Source of the DNA: Nocardioides anomalus
Lineage (GTDB): Bacteria; Actinomycetota; Actinomycetes; Propionibacteriales; Nocardioidaceae
Assembly: GCF_011046535.1 (NCBI RefSeq)
Contig: NZ_CP049257.1
Location: 3,968,001 to 4,032,000 of the forward strand
DNA length: 64,000 bases
Direction: 5' to 3'
Shown: piece after piece, positions 9,566 to 17,495 of the stretch
How the letters are laid out: each line of letters starts with the position of its first letter
Position numbering within the stretch: position 1 is the first letter of the stretch
The notes under the pieces: generated by a model
What the model was told of the DNA's origin: nothing
Database searches by the model: none
Seen by the model: only the letters and a program-made list of their open reading frames with translations
Position numbers and translations under genes: made by a program

Positions 9566-10453
9566 GTGAACCGCAACGTCATGATCACCTGCGCGCTGAC
9601 CGGCGCCGGCGACACCGTCGGCCGCTCCGAGCACGTGCCGGTCACCCCCGAGCAGATCGCGGAGTCCGGCATCGCCGCGGCCCGCGCCGGGGCGACGATC
9701 ATCCACATCCACGTCCGCGATCCCCAGACCGGGGTCGGCTCGCGCGACGTGGCGCTCTACCGCGAGGTCGTGGAGCGGGTCCGCGCCGCCGACGTGGACG
9801 TCATCATCAACACCACCGCCGGCATGGGCGGCGACCTGGTGCTCGACCCGCAGAACCCCACGAGCTTCCTCGAGGGCACCGACCTGGTCTCCGGCGCCGA
9901 CCGGCTGCCGCACGTCGAGGAGCTGCTCCCCGACATCTGCACCCTCGACTGCGGGTCGCTGAACTTCGGCGAGGGCTCGCTGGTCTACGTCTCGACGCCC
10001 GACATGCTGCGCGAGGGCGCCAAGAAGATCCAGGAGCTCGGCGTCCGCTGCGAGATGGAGATCTTCGACACCGGCCACCTGTGGTTCGCCAAGACGCTGG
10101 TCGAGGAGGGGCTCATCGACGCCCCGGCGATGTACCAGCTCTGCATGGGCATCCCGTACGGCGCCCCGGCCGACCCGATGACCCTCATGTCGATGGTCCA
10201 GCAGCTGCCCGAGGACGCCGTGTGGGCGTCGTTCGCGCTCGGCCCCATGCAGATGCCGTGGGTCGCGCAGTCGGTGCTGCTCGGCGGGCACGTCCGGGTC
10301 GGGCTGGAGGACAACCTCTACCTGGCCAAGGGCGTCAAGGCCACCAACGCCCAGCTGGTCGAGCGGGCGAAGACGATCGTGGAGTCCATGGGCGCCAAGG
10401 TCGCCACCCCCGACGAGGGACGCGAGATCCTCGCGCTCAAGCCGCGCGCATGA
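9566..10453 (+). CDS. cdhC: Beta-keto acid cleavage enzyme (BKACE, DUF849), probable 3-dehydrocarnitine cleavage
   Basis: A 295-residue TIM-barrel enzyme of the BKACE family, which condenses a beta-keto acid with acetyl-CoA and splits off acetoacetate. The metal-binding HIHVRD motif (about residues 46-51) is present, as is the NTTAGMGGD active-site segment and a late [11 protein letters not shown] strand. GTG 9566 is preceded by GAAGGAG. The stop overlaps the start of an L-carnitine dehydrogenase and a hot-dog thioesterase follows. In pseudomonads and rhizobia this trio turns carnitine into glycine betaine: 3-dehydrocarnitine plus acetyl-CoA gives betainyl-CoA and acetoacetate. The specific substrate is inferred from the neighbours. 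Confidence 0.85.
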   Translation: MNRNVMITCALTGAGDTVGRSEHVPVTPEQIAESGIAAARAGATIIHIHVRDPQTGVGSRDVALYREVVERVRAADVDVIINTTAGMGGDLVLDPQNPTSFLEGTDLVSGADRLPHVEELLPDICTLDCGSLNFGEGSLVYVSTPDMLREGAKKIQELGVRCEMEIFDTGHLWFAKTLVEEGLIDAPAMYQLCMGIPYGAPADPMTLMSMVQQLPEDAVWASFALGPMQMPWVAQSVLLGGHVRVGLEDNLYLAKGVKATNAQLVERAKTIVESMGAKVATPDEGREILALKPRA

Positions 10454-11391
10454 GCCGGGTCGCACCGACCGAGGTCCGCACCGTCACCTGCGTCGGCGCC
10501 GGCGTCATCGGCGGCGGCTGGGTGGCCTACTTCCTGGCCAAGGGCTACCGCGTGGTGGCCTGGGACCCGGCCGAGGACGCCGAGCAGCGGCTGCGCCACC
10601 TGGTCGACGCGGCCTGGCCCGCGCTGACCGAGCTCGGCCTCGCCGCGGGCGCGTCGGTCGACCACCTGACCGTCGTGGACACCCTGGCCGAGGCCTGCGC
10701 CCAGGCCGACTTCGTCCAGGAGTCCGCCCCGGAGGACCTCGAGCTCAAGCGCACGCTCCTGGCCGACATCAGCGCCGCCACCCCGCCCGACGTGGTCATC
10801 TCCTCCTCCACCTCGGGCTACGGCATGACCGAGATGGCCACCCGCGCCGAGCACGCCGAGCGGCTCGTCGTGGGCCACCCCTTCAACCCGCCGTACCTCA
10901 TCCCGCTCGTCGAGGTCGTCGGCGGCGAGGCGACGTCGCCCGAGGTGGTCTCGTGGACCGCCGACTTCTTCCGGCACGCCGGCAAGTCGGTCATCGAGAT
11001 GAAGCGCGAGGTCCCCGGCTTCGTGGCCAACCGCCTCCAGGAGGCCCTCTGGCGCGAGGCCCTGCACATGGTGGAGAACGGCGAGGCCACCGTCGAGGAG
11101 ATCGACCTCTCCATCACCGACGGCCCCGGCCTGCGCTGGGCCCTCCAGGGCCCGATGCTGACCTTCCACCTGGCCGGCGGCCAGGGCGGCATGGCGCACA
11201 TGCTCGACCACTTCGGGCCCTCGCTGCTCTCGCCCTGGACCCGCCTGGAGGCGCCCGAGCTCACGCCCGAGCTGCGCGACGCCGTGGTCGAGGGCTGCGA
11301 GCGCGAGGCCGACGGCCGCTCCATCGACGACCTCGTGGCCGAGCGCGACCGCGGCGTCATCGCCGTCCTGCGCGCCCTCGGGCGCGCATGA
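10450..11391 (+). CDS. cdhA: L-carnitine dehydrogenase
   Basis: A 313-residue NAD-dependent dehydrogenase of the 3-hydroxyacyl-CoA dehydrogenase superfamily. The N-terminal Rossmann domain has the dinucleotide-binding pattern GAGVIGGGW (about residues 16-24); the catalytic segment reads [18 protein letters not shown] with the expected His; the C-terminal helical domain includes [20 protein letters not shown]. Length and the [15 protein letters not shown] region are those of L-carnitine dehydrogenases rather than FadB-type proteins. It would oxidise L-carnitine to 3-dehydrocarnitine. ATG 10450 overlaps the stop of cdhC, and its own stop overlaps the next gene as ATGA. Confidence 0.88.
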   Translation: MSRVAPTEVRTVTCVGAGVIGGGWVAYFLAKGYRVVAWDPAEDAEQRLRHLVDAAWPALTELGLAAGASVDHLTVVDTLAEACAQADFVQESAPEDLELKRTLLADISAATPPDVVISSSTSGYGMTEMATRAEHAERLVVGHPFNPPYLIPLVEVVGGEATSPEVVSWTADFFRHAGKSVIEMKREVPGFVANRLQEALWREALHMVENGEATVEEIDLSITDGPGLRWALQGPMLTFHLAGGQGGMAHMLDHFGPSLLSPWTRLEAPELTPELRDAVVEGCEREADGRSIDDLVAERDRGVIAVLRALGRA

Positions 11392-11831
11392 GCGAGCCGG
11401 TCATCTGGCGCGAGCCGGTCGTCGAGGAGTGGATCGACTACAACGGCCACCTGTCCGAGCCCTACTACGTCCTCGTCTTCGGTCACGCCACCGACGCGGT
11501 CATGGACGCGGTCGGGCTCGGACCGGCGTACCGCTCCGAGCACGACGCCTCGCTCTACACGGTCGAGGCGCACGTGCGCTACCTCGACGAGGTCTCCCTG
11601 GGCGTGGACCTCGAGGTGCGGTCCTCGGTCATCGGGGTGACGGGCAAGCTGCTCTGGATCTGGCACGAGATGTACGCCGACGGCCGGCTCCGGGCGACCG
11701 AAGAGGTCCTTGGGGTCCACGTGACGGGAGGGTCCTCGTCGCCGCTGCCCGACGAGGTTGCGGCCGCCGCGCGGGCGCTGCTGGTCGAGGCTCCCGAGGA
11801 AGCGTCTGGTCAGATCGCCCTTCGTCGCTGA
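11388..11831 (+). CDS. cdhB: Hot-dog thioesterase, probable betainyl-CoA thioesterase
   Basis: A 147-residue single hot-dog domain of the 4-hydroxybenzoyl-CoA thioesterase class. It contains the active-site region DYNGHLSEPYYVLVFGHATD (residues about 17-36), with Asp and the N-G-H turn, and the central beta strand YTVEAHVRYLDEV. As last gene of the cdhC-cdhA-cdhB trio it most likely hydrolyses betainyl-CoA to glycine betaine and CoA; in some proteobacteria the homologous domain is fused to carnitine dehydrogenase. The operon appears to end here, since a 655-base region without genes follows. Confidence 0.8.
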   Translation: MSEPVIWREPVVEEWIDYNGHLSEPYYVLVFGHATDAVMDAVGLGPAYRSEHDASLYTVEAHVRYLDEVSLGVDLEVRSSVIGVTGKLLWIWHEMYADGRLRATEEVLGVHVTGGSSSPLPDEVAAAARALLVEAPEEASGQIALRR

Positions 11832-11894
11832 AGGTCGGTCTTCGTGCTCGGCTCTCGCCTGCCTCGAAGCTTCTTGAGCTTGGCGGGACCAATT

Positions 11895-12030
11895 GCGTAG
11901 CGGCCGCGCGCTCACCAGCCCGACTCCCGCTGTCAAGGACGCTACGCGCCACTTCGTGGCGGACGGCGGCCTCCGGCGACAGGTCCGTCCTCGACAGCGG
12001 GACCCGGTCTGGCTGGTGAGGGCGCGCTGA
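11895..12030. repeat. Inverted-repeat region downstream of the carnitine operon
   Basis: A left arm at 11906-11940 (GCGCTCACCAGCC then CCCGCTGTCAAGGAC) is matched in inverse orientation by 11987-12027 (GTCCTCGACAGCGGG then GGCTGGTGAG), leaving a 46-base interior that itself holds the perfect hairpin CGCCAC-TTC-GTGGCG. A second overlapping pairing, GCGTAGCG at 11895 with CGCTACGC at 11940, is also possible. It lies about 75 bases past the cdhB stop, so it may end transcription, but it is much larger than a normal terminator. Open frames across it look like shadows. Confidence 0.5.
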
Positions 12031-12101
12031 GGGCGAGGCTGCGCCCCGCCCCACGAAAGCGCGGCCGCCTTCGGCGACCACGCTGAGGTCCGCCTCCACG
12101 C

Positions 12102-12177
12102 ACTTGTAACGCTCAGTTACGGGAACTGTCGACCCGCTGCAACGGGTCGGAAGATCCGACAACTGCGCGTTACAAGC
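12102..12177. repeat. 76-base palindromic repeat, degenerate copy
   Basis: This stretch has the same length, ends and centre as the perfect 76-base palindrome at 31422. It begins ACTTGTAACGC and ends GCGTTACAAGC around the centre CGACCCGCTG/CAACGGGTCGG. Several positions no longer pair, mostly in the middle of each arm. It sits between the inverted repeat at 11895 and the longer element at 12211, in the gene-free region between two convergent genes. Confidence 0.75.
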
Positions 12178-12210
12178 TTTCGGCGCCGGGCGCGGCAACC
12201 CGCACCGCAC

Positions 12211-12482
12211 CCCACCCCCACCCGTGAAGGCGGAGACGAGACGGTGCCGCGCCGAACCAGGCCGGCTGTGGGCTGACCCGGTCACCGCCGGACCGCAGCC
12301 CCCTCGCCGAACGCTAGACCCGCGGCGTGGGGCACGCACACGCAACGCAACCACGCTGGGAGCAGTCGCGTGCAACACGGCGTCGGTTGCGTTCGGTGAG
12401 GGGGCTGCGGTCAAGCGGGGGCCGGGTCAGCCCACAGGCGGCCGGAAACCAGAGAGCAGCACCACGAGACACAGCACCCAGA
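12211..12482. repeat. Long hairpin repeat element, copy A (about 270 bases)
   Basis: The element folds back on itself. Bases 12291-12314 pair with 12389-12412 (23 of 24 positions), and 12266-12281 pair perfectly with 12422-12437 (CTGTGGGCTGACCCGG against its complement), separated by a symmetric 9-base internal loop. Weaker pairing extends outward to about 12240/12470. The interior keeps a block shared almost word for word with copy B: GACCCGCGGCGTGG and GGAGCAGTCGCGTGCAACAC. The right end, CACCCA, lies exactly 6 bases before the complement of the stop codon of the convergent gene at 12487, as in copy B. It may act as a 3-prime UTR structure or terminator for that minus-strand gene; no coding function is supported. 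Confidence 0.8.
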
Positions 12483-12486
12483 CCAA

Positions 12487-13587
12487 CTACCGCCGCACGT
12501 CCAGCCGAGGCACCGGCAACCCCTCTGCCAACACCTCCCGCACTTCCCGCACCGGCCGCCACCGGTCGTGCAGCGTCGTGATCAGCGAGATCATGGTGAG
12601 GAAGAACAGGGTGTCGTACCCGTCGAGCCGCCCGCGCAGGAACCAGTTCGCGACGTACGCCGCGACGACGCTCAGCAGGAGCCGCACGGCGAAGGCCAGG
12701 GCGGTGGAGCGGAAGGTCCAGCGGCGGCGGGCGGCGGCGAGGGTGACGGCGGTGTTGAGGACGACCGCGACGCTGACGCCGACGAAGAGGTTGGCGGTCG
12801 AGCCCTCGAAGTCGGGGAGCATCTGGGCGAAGATGCACGAGACCAGGCCGAGCAGCAGCACCTTCTCGGCGGTGTTGGCCGAGAGCACGGCGTCGTAGCG
12901 CATCCGCCAGGCGCTCTGCTCCTCCGGTTCGTCGATCTCCTCGGGCAGCGGCTCGGGGCGGAAGCGCCAGTCCCAGTCGGTGGGGCGCAGGCGGGGGCGG
13001 ACGAGCTTCTGGAAGGCCAGGGCCAGGCCGCCGAGGAGCACGATGAGCGGGCCGACGACCCAGGTGTGGGCGCCGAGCTCGTCGGTGACGTCGAGCTCGG
13101 CCACGTGCAGCCACCACTCCTGAGGCAGCTTGACGAACACCCAGATCACGGCGGCCGCGCTGAGCCACCAGCCGACGAGCAGGGAGGTCGGGCGCCAGCG
13201 GGAGCGGACGGTCTCGTAGGCGATGAAGAAGTACTCGAAGACGTTGGGGAAGACCAGCAGCAGCCAGCGCACGTGCAGCAGCTCGAAGAGCAGGGCGCCG
13301 ACGAGCCGGTAGAAGTACAGCGCCCAGGCGATCCGGAACGCCGGGGTGCTGGCCCAGTTGCGCAGCGTGGCCAGGAAGGCGATGGACAGGTAGTAGACGT
13401 CCATGGCCTTGTCGTAGGCCTGGTAGCCGGGCGGGTCGTGACCGAAGAGCTGGAAGATCGTCTGGTCCACGCCGTCGAGCAGCAGGCAGGCGACGACCGC
13501 GGGCAGCGGGTAGTACGGGATCAGCAGCGGCAGCAGGAAGCGGCCGCCCACCACGGCGACGAAGACCAGCGTGGTGGTCGTGTCCAT
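12487..13587 (-). CDS. Polytopic membrane protein of unknown function
   Basis: A 366-residue integral membrane protein with roughly eight hydrophobic segments: a pair near the N-terminus (LVFVAVVGGRFLLPLLI and YYPLPAVVACLLLDG), several central ones around VGALLFELLHVRWLLLVF, and a C-terminal group after a charged Pro/Glu-rich cytoplasmic stretch near 205-230 (RPEPLPEEIDEPEEQ). I see no motif that identifies a transporter or enzyme. The reverse-strand stop lies 4 bases beyond the repeat element at 12211-12482, and the gene is followed upstream by the crotonase at 13595, with which it may be co-transcribed. Confidence 0.75.
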   Translation of the reverse strand: MDTTTTLVFVAVVGGRFLLPLLIPYYPLPAVVACLLLDGVDQTIFQLFGHDPPGYQAYDKAMDVYYLSIAFLATLRNWASTPAFRIAWALYFYRLVGALLFELLHVRWLLLVFPNVFEYFFIAYETVRSRWRPTSLLVGWWLSAAAVIWVFVKLPQEWWLHVAELDVTDELGAHTWVVGPLIVLLGGLALAFQKLVRPRLRPTDWDWRFRPEPLPEEIDEPEEQSAWRMRYDAVLSANTAEKVLLLGLVSCIFAQMLPDFEGSTANLFVGVSVAVVLNTAVTLAAARRRWTFRSTALAFAVRLLLSVVAAYVANWFLRGRLDGYDTLFFLTMISLITTLHDRWRPVREVREVLAEGLPVPRLDVRR

Positions 13588-13594
13588 CGAGGGC

Positions 13595-14383
13595 TCAGCG
13601 GCCCTTCCAGACGGGCGGGCGCTTCTCGGCGAAGGCCCGCGCGCCCTCCTGGGCGTCCTCGGAGCTGAACACCGGACCCATGAGCCCGCCCTGCCGGGTC
13701 CACCGCTCGGCGTGGCTCCAGTCGGGGGCCGCCAGCGCGATCTGCTTGGTGACGGCCACCGCGAGGGGGCCGTTGGCGGCGACGGCCGCGGCCAGCTCGA
13801 GCGCGCCGTCCAGCGCGGTGCCGTCGGGCACCACGCGGTTGACCAGCCCCAGCTCGGCCGCTCGGCCGGCCGTGATCGGGTCGCCGGTCAGCAGCATCTC
13901 CAGGGCGATGGCCGGCGGGATCCGCTGCGGCAGGTGCACGGCCGCGCCGGCACCGGCCACGAGCCCGCGCTTGACCTCCGGTACGCCGAGCCGCGCACCC
14001 TCCCCCGCCACCACGAGGTCGCAGGCGAGGACCAGCTCGAAGCCACCCGCGACGGCGTACCCCTCCACCGCGGCGATGAGCGGCTTGCGCGGCGGTCGCT
14101 CGGTCAGCCCGCCGAGCCCGCGGCCCGCGATGACCGGGACGTCGCCGGCGAGGAAGCCCTTGAGGTCCATACCGGAGGAGAAGACCCCGCCCGCGCCGGT
14201 CAGCACGCCCACGCGCAGCCCGCCGGAGTCGTCGAGCCGGTCGAGCGCGTCGGCGACCCCTCGGGCGACCGCACCGTTGATCGCGTTGCGGGCCTCGGGC
14301 CGGTCGATGGTGATGACCAGGACGCCGTCGCGCTCCTGGGTCCGGACGGCCGCGGCGGCGGGCTCAGCGGGGTCGCTCATCAC
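13595..14383 (-). CDS. Enoyl-CoA hydratase/isomerase family protein (crotonase)
   Basis: A 262-residue crotonase-fold enzyme of acyl-CoA metabolism. The two oxyanion-hole regions are visible: FSSGMDLKGFLAG (about 67-79) and GYAVAGGFELVLACDLVV (about 107-124), followed by the GVPEVKRGLVAGAG segment and the A-ELGLVNRVVP turn. The Glu pair of a classical hydratase is not clearly present, so isomerase, hydratase or hydrolase activity cannot be distinguished. It lies 7 bases upstream of the membrane protein gene on the same strand; an acyl-CoA dehydrogenase is nearby on the other strand. Confidence 0.85.
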   Translation of the reverse strand: MMSDPAEPAAAAVRTQERDGVLVITIDRPEARNAINGAVARGVADALDRLDDSGGLRVGVLTGAGGVFSSGMDLKGFLAGDVPVIAGRGLGGLTERPPRKPLIAAVEGYAVAGGFELVLACDLVVAGEGARLGVPEVKRGLVAGAGAAVHLPQRIPPAIALEMLLTGDPITAGRAAELGLVNRVVPDGTALDGALELAAAVAANGPLAVAVTKQIALAAPDWSHAERWTRQGGLMGPVFSSEDAQEGARAFAEKRPPVWKGR

Positions 14384-14392
14384 CGCAGGATG

Positions 14393-14866
14393 TCAGAACG
14401 TGCGGCAGTCGTACGGCGGCGTGCCCCGGCCGCCCTGGTCGCTCCAGGCGCGGTAGGCGTCGAGCTCGTCGTCGGAGCACGAGGTGCTGGACAGCCGCAG
14501 GCCGCCGTAGGCCGCGGCCGGGAGGGCCACCGGGGTGAGCAGCAGTGCGCCGCACAGCACGGCCCGCAGCACGCCCCCGCCCCAGCGCAGCAGGGCCACG
14601 CAGGCGAGCCCGAGGCCGAGCAGCCAGCCGGCCGGGATGACCAGGACCGCCGCCCCGTGCGCCGAGTGGCAGAGCGCCCCACGGGGCGAGTCCCGGGCGA
14701 CGGCGCTGCCCAGCTTCTTGTTGGTGCAGCCCTGGACCCAGCCGGCGAGGCACCAGAGGCCCACCGCGAAACCGGCCACCACGACGAGGACGAACAAGGT
14801 CACGGCGTACCAGCGCAGCGGGGCGTCGTCGTCCTGCTCCCAGAGCTCATCGGTCCGCTCGGCCAC
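14393..14866 (-). CDS. Small membrane protein, unknown function
   Basis: A 157-residue protein with an acidic N-terminal tail (ELWEQDDDAP), a membrane segment at about 20-45, a loop, and two further hydrophobic stretches (AAVLVIPAGWLLGLGLACVAL and VLCGALLLTPVALPAAAY). A C-terminal exterior tail contains Cys and acidic residues. No family was recognised. It is divergent from the acyl-CoA dehydrogenase at 14884, the starts being only 17 bases apart. Confidence 0.6.
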   Translation of the reverse strand: MAERTDELWEQDDDAPLRWYAVTLFVLVVVAGFAVGLWCLAGWVQGCTNKKLGSAVARDSPRGALCHSAHGAAVLVIPAGWLLGLGLACVALLRWGGGVLRAVLCGALLLTPVALPAAAYGGLRLSSTSCSDDELDAYRAWSDQGGRGTPPYDCRTF

Positions 14867-14883
14867 CGAACTAGTGTGGCGGA

Positions 14884-16056
14884 GTGACCGCCCGCCGCGT
14901 GCTGCCGACCGAGGAGACCGCCGACCTGCTGCGGCTCGTGCGCCAGATCGCCGCCGACGAGCTGGCCGACCGGTCGATCGCCGCGGAGGCCGACGGGACC
15001 TTCCCGCGCGACATCTTCACCAAGCTCGGGCAGGCCGGTCTGCTGGGGCTGCCCTACCCCGAGGAGTACGGCGGGGGTGGGGTGCCCTACGAGGTCTACC
15101 TGCAGGTCCTCGAGGAGCTCGGCGCGGTGTGGGCCAGCGTCGGCGTGGGCGTCAGCGTGCACGCGCTGTCCTGCTTCGGGCTGGCCACGCGCGGCACCGA
15201 GGAGCAGAAGCAGCGCTGGCTGCCGGACATGCTGGGCGGCGAGCTGCTCGGGGCGTACTGTCTCTCCGAGCCGCACGCCGGCTCCGACCCCTCCGCGATG
15301 CGCACCACCGCCCGCCGCGACGGCGACGAGTGGGTCATCAAGGGCACCAAGGCCTGGACGACGCACGGCGGGTTCGCGGACTTCTACAAGGTCATGGCCC
15401 GCACCGGCGAGGGCAGCCGCGGGATCTCCTGCTTCCTGGTGCCGGCCGACGCGCCCGGCCTGTCGGCCAACCCGCCCGAGAAGAAGATGGGGCTGACGGG
15501 CTCCACCACGAGCGCGATGAACTTCGACGACGTGCGCATCTCCGGCGACCGGCTGCTCGGCGCGGAGGGCGAGGGGCTGCGCATCGCCTTCGCCGCGCTC
15601 GACTCCGGCCGGCTCGGCATCGCGGCGGTGGCCACCGGGCTCGCTCAGGGGGCGCTGGACCAGGCGGTGGCCTACGCCCAGGAGCGCGAGACGTTCGGGA
15701 AGCGGATCATCGACCACCAGGGCCTCGCGTTCATCCTGGCCGACATGGAGGCCAACACCCAGGCCGCCCGCGCCATCACCCTGCACGCCGCCCGGCTGCG
15801 TGACCAGGGGCTCCCGTTCGGCCGCGAGGCCTCGATCGCCAAGCTGGTGGCCACCGACAACGCCATGAAGGTGACCACCGACGCCGTGCAGGTCTTCGGC
15901 GGCTACGGCTACACCCGCGACTTCCCGGTCGAGCGCTACATGCGCGAGGCCAAGGTGATGCAGATCTTCGAGGGCACCAACCAGATCCAGCGCATGGTCA
16001 TCGGCCGCTCGCTCGACCAGGACCACGACGGCCGCATCGAGCACCCGGGCGCGTGA
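14884..16056 (+). CDS. Acyl-CoA dehydrogenase
   Basis: A 390-residue FAD flavoprotein that introduces the alpha-beta double bond into acyl-CoA and passes electrons to ETF. Both family signatures are present: YCLSEPHAGSDPSAMRTTA (about 123-141) and the C-terminal QVFGGYGYTRDFPVERYMRE. The catalytic base is the Glu in QIFEGTNQIQ near residue 370, the position used by short/medium-chain enzymes. The GTG start is preceded by TAGTGT at 6 bases, a leaderless layout. Chain-length preference cannot be read from the sequence. Confidence 0.92.
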   Translation: MTARRVLPTEETADLLRLVRQIAADELADRSIAAEADGTFPRDIFTKLGQAGLLGLPYPEEYGGGGVPYEVYLQVLEELGAVWASVGVGVSVHALSCFGLATRGTEEQKQRWLPDMLGGELLGAYCLSEPHAGSDPSAMRTTARRDGDEWVIKGTKAWTTHGGFADFYKVMARTGEGSRGISCFLVPADAPGLSANPPEKKMGLTGSTTSAMNFDDVRISGDRLLGAEGEGLRIAFAALDSGRLGIAAVATGLAQGALDQAVAYAQERETFGKRIIDHQGLAFILADMEANTQAARAITLHAARLRDQGLPFGREASIAKLVATDNAMKVTTDAVQVFGGYGYTRDFPVERYMREAKVMQIFEGTNQIQRMVIGRSLDQDHDGRIEHPGA

Positions 16057-16111
16057 GACCGGCGTCCGCTGGGTAGCGGACCCGGGACGGACCGACCAGC
16101 GGGGGTGAGCC

Positions 16112-17467
16112 GTGCCGCGTGACCTCATCGCCGGCCGCTACCGCGTGGAGCGCGAGATCGGCCGCGGCGGCATGGGCGCCGTCTGGCTGTGCCGTGACGA
16201 GCGGCTGGGCCGCCCGGTGGCGGTCAAGCAGGTCGGCGGCCTGCCCGGCGAGTCGAGCCTGCACCTGGCCCGCGCCCTGCGCGAGGCCCGGCACTCCGCC
16301 GCCCTCAGCCACCCGAACGTCGTGGCCCTCTACGACGCCCTCGAGGAGGGCGACCACGTGTGGCTGGTCATGGAGTACGTCGCCTCGCGCACCCTGGACG
16401 CGATGCTGCGCGAGGACGGCCCGCTCCCACCCGCCCGCGTGGCCGCGATCGGCGCGGACGTGGCCGACGGGCTGGCCGCCGCCCACGCGCTCGGGACCGT
16501 CCACCGCGACGTGAAGCCGAGCAACATCCTGGTCCGCGACGAGGACGGCCACGCGCTCATCGCCGACTTCGGCATCGCGCGCACCGTCGGCCAGGAGCAG
16601 CTGACCCGCAGCGGGCTCGTGACCGGCACCCCGGCGTATTTCGCACCCGAGCTGGCCCGCGGCGATGAGCCCACGCCGGCCTCGGACGTCTGGGCGCTCG
16701 GCGTCTCGCTGCACGCCGCGACCGAGGGTCGGGCACCGTACGACGACCAGGTCAACGCCCTGGCCGTGCTCAACGCCATCGCCCACGACCCGCCGCCCGA
16801 GCCGACCCGCGCCGGTCCCCTCACCGGGCCGCTGCGCCGGATGCTCGACCCCGACCCCACCACCCGGGCCACCATGCAGGAGTCCGCCGCGGCCCTGCGC
16901 GCCGCGGCGACCCGGCCGGCACCGACGCCCCGGCCCGCCCCCGAGCCACCGCCGGCGCCGGCGCCGGCGCGTCGGCGCGGCCCGGTGATGGCGCTCGTCC
17001 TGGTCCTGCTCGTCGCCCTGGCCGGCCTCGGCGGGTGGTGGCTCACCCAGGGCGAGGACCGCCCCGACGCCCCGACGGCCTCCCCCGGCCGAGGACCGGC
17101 GAGCAGCACACCGGAGCCGACCAGGACACCCAGCCGGTCGCCGCAGCCGACCCCCACCCCGGACCCGACGCCGGAGCCGCCCGCGGGCGACGCGGCGTCA
17201 CTGGTGTCGGACTACTACGCCACGCTGCCCGACGACACCGACGCCGGCTGGGCGATGCTCTCGGCGGGGATGCAGGCGCGGATCGGGCGCGGCACCTACG
17301 ACGGCTTCTGGGCCACCATCGACGACGTCGCGGTCGACGAGGTCAGCGCGGACGGCGACGTCGTCCGGGTGACGCTGACCTACACGACCGACGGCCGCAC
17401 CGAGCAGGAGACCCGCGAGCTGACCGTCACCGACGGGCTCATCAGCGCCGACAGCGGAGCGGTCTGA
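16112..17467 (+). CDS. Membrane-anchored Ser/Thr protein kinase with extracytoplasmic sensor domain
   Basis: A 451-residue receptor-type kinase. The N-terminal Hanks kinase domain (about 1-255) has the Gly loop GRGGMGAV, the ATP Lys in VAVKQ, the catalytic HRDVKPSN, DFG and a TGTPAYFAPE activation-loop end. A Pro-rich juxtamembrane linker leads to one transmembrane helix (about 290-310), then a Thr/Pro-rich linker and a C-terminal extracytoplasmic domain of about 90 residues (SDYYATLPDDTDAGWAMLS) that resembles an NTF2/SnoaL-like fold instead of PASTA repeats. The signal sensed is unknown. The start is a GTG close behind GGGGGTGAG. Confidence 0.9.
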   Translation: MPRDLIAGRYRVEREIGRGGMGAVWLCRDERLGRPVAVKQVGGLPGESSLHLARALREARHSAALSHPNVVALYDALEEGDHVWLVMEYVASRTLDAMLREDGPLPPARVAAIGADVADGLAAAHALGTVHRDVKPSNILVRDEDGHALIADFGIARTVGQEQLTRSGLVTGTPAYFAPELARGDEPTPASDVWALGVSLHAATEGRAPYDDQVNALAVLNAIAHDPPPEPTRAGPLTGPLRRMLDPDPTTRATMQESAAALRAAATRPAPTPRPAPEPPPAPAPARRRGPVMALVLVLLVALAGLGGWWLTQGEDRPDAPTASPGRGPASSTPEPTRTPSRSPQPTPTPDPTPEPPAGDAASLVSDYYATLPDDTDAGWAMLSAGMQARIGRGTYDGFWATIDDVAVDEVSADGDVVRVTLTYTTDGRTEQETRELTVTDGLISADSGAV

Positions 17468-17495
17468 CCGGCAGGCGCGCGGTTACCGGCACCGC

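Noticed and set aside
11429..12019. A 196-residue plus frame overlapping cdhB and the inverted repeat
   Set aside because: The first half is an out-of-frame shadow of cdhB and the second half translates the inverted repeat; no start signal.
12211..12482. Reading the hairpin element as an insertion sequence or MITE with target duplications
   Set aside because: No transposase, and no flanking direct repeats could be identified by eye; kept as a structured repeat.
12314..13168. Open frames spanning hairpin element A that look similar to frames across copy B (LHATAP, RAPRRGSS)
   Set aside because: The similarity comes from the repeated DNA. The frames run into unrelated shadow sequence on both sides, and the paired arms explain the conservation better than coding.
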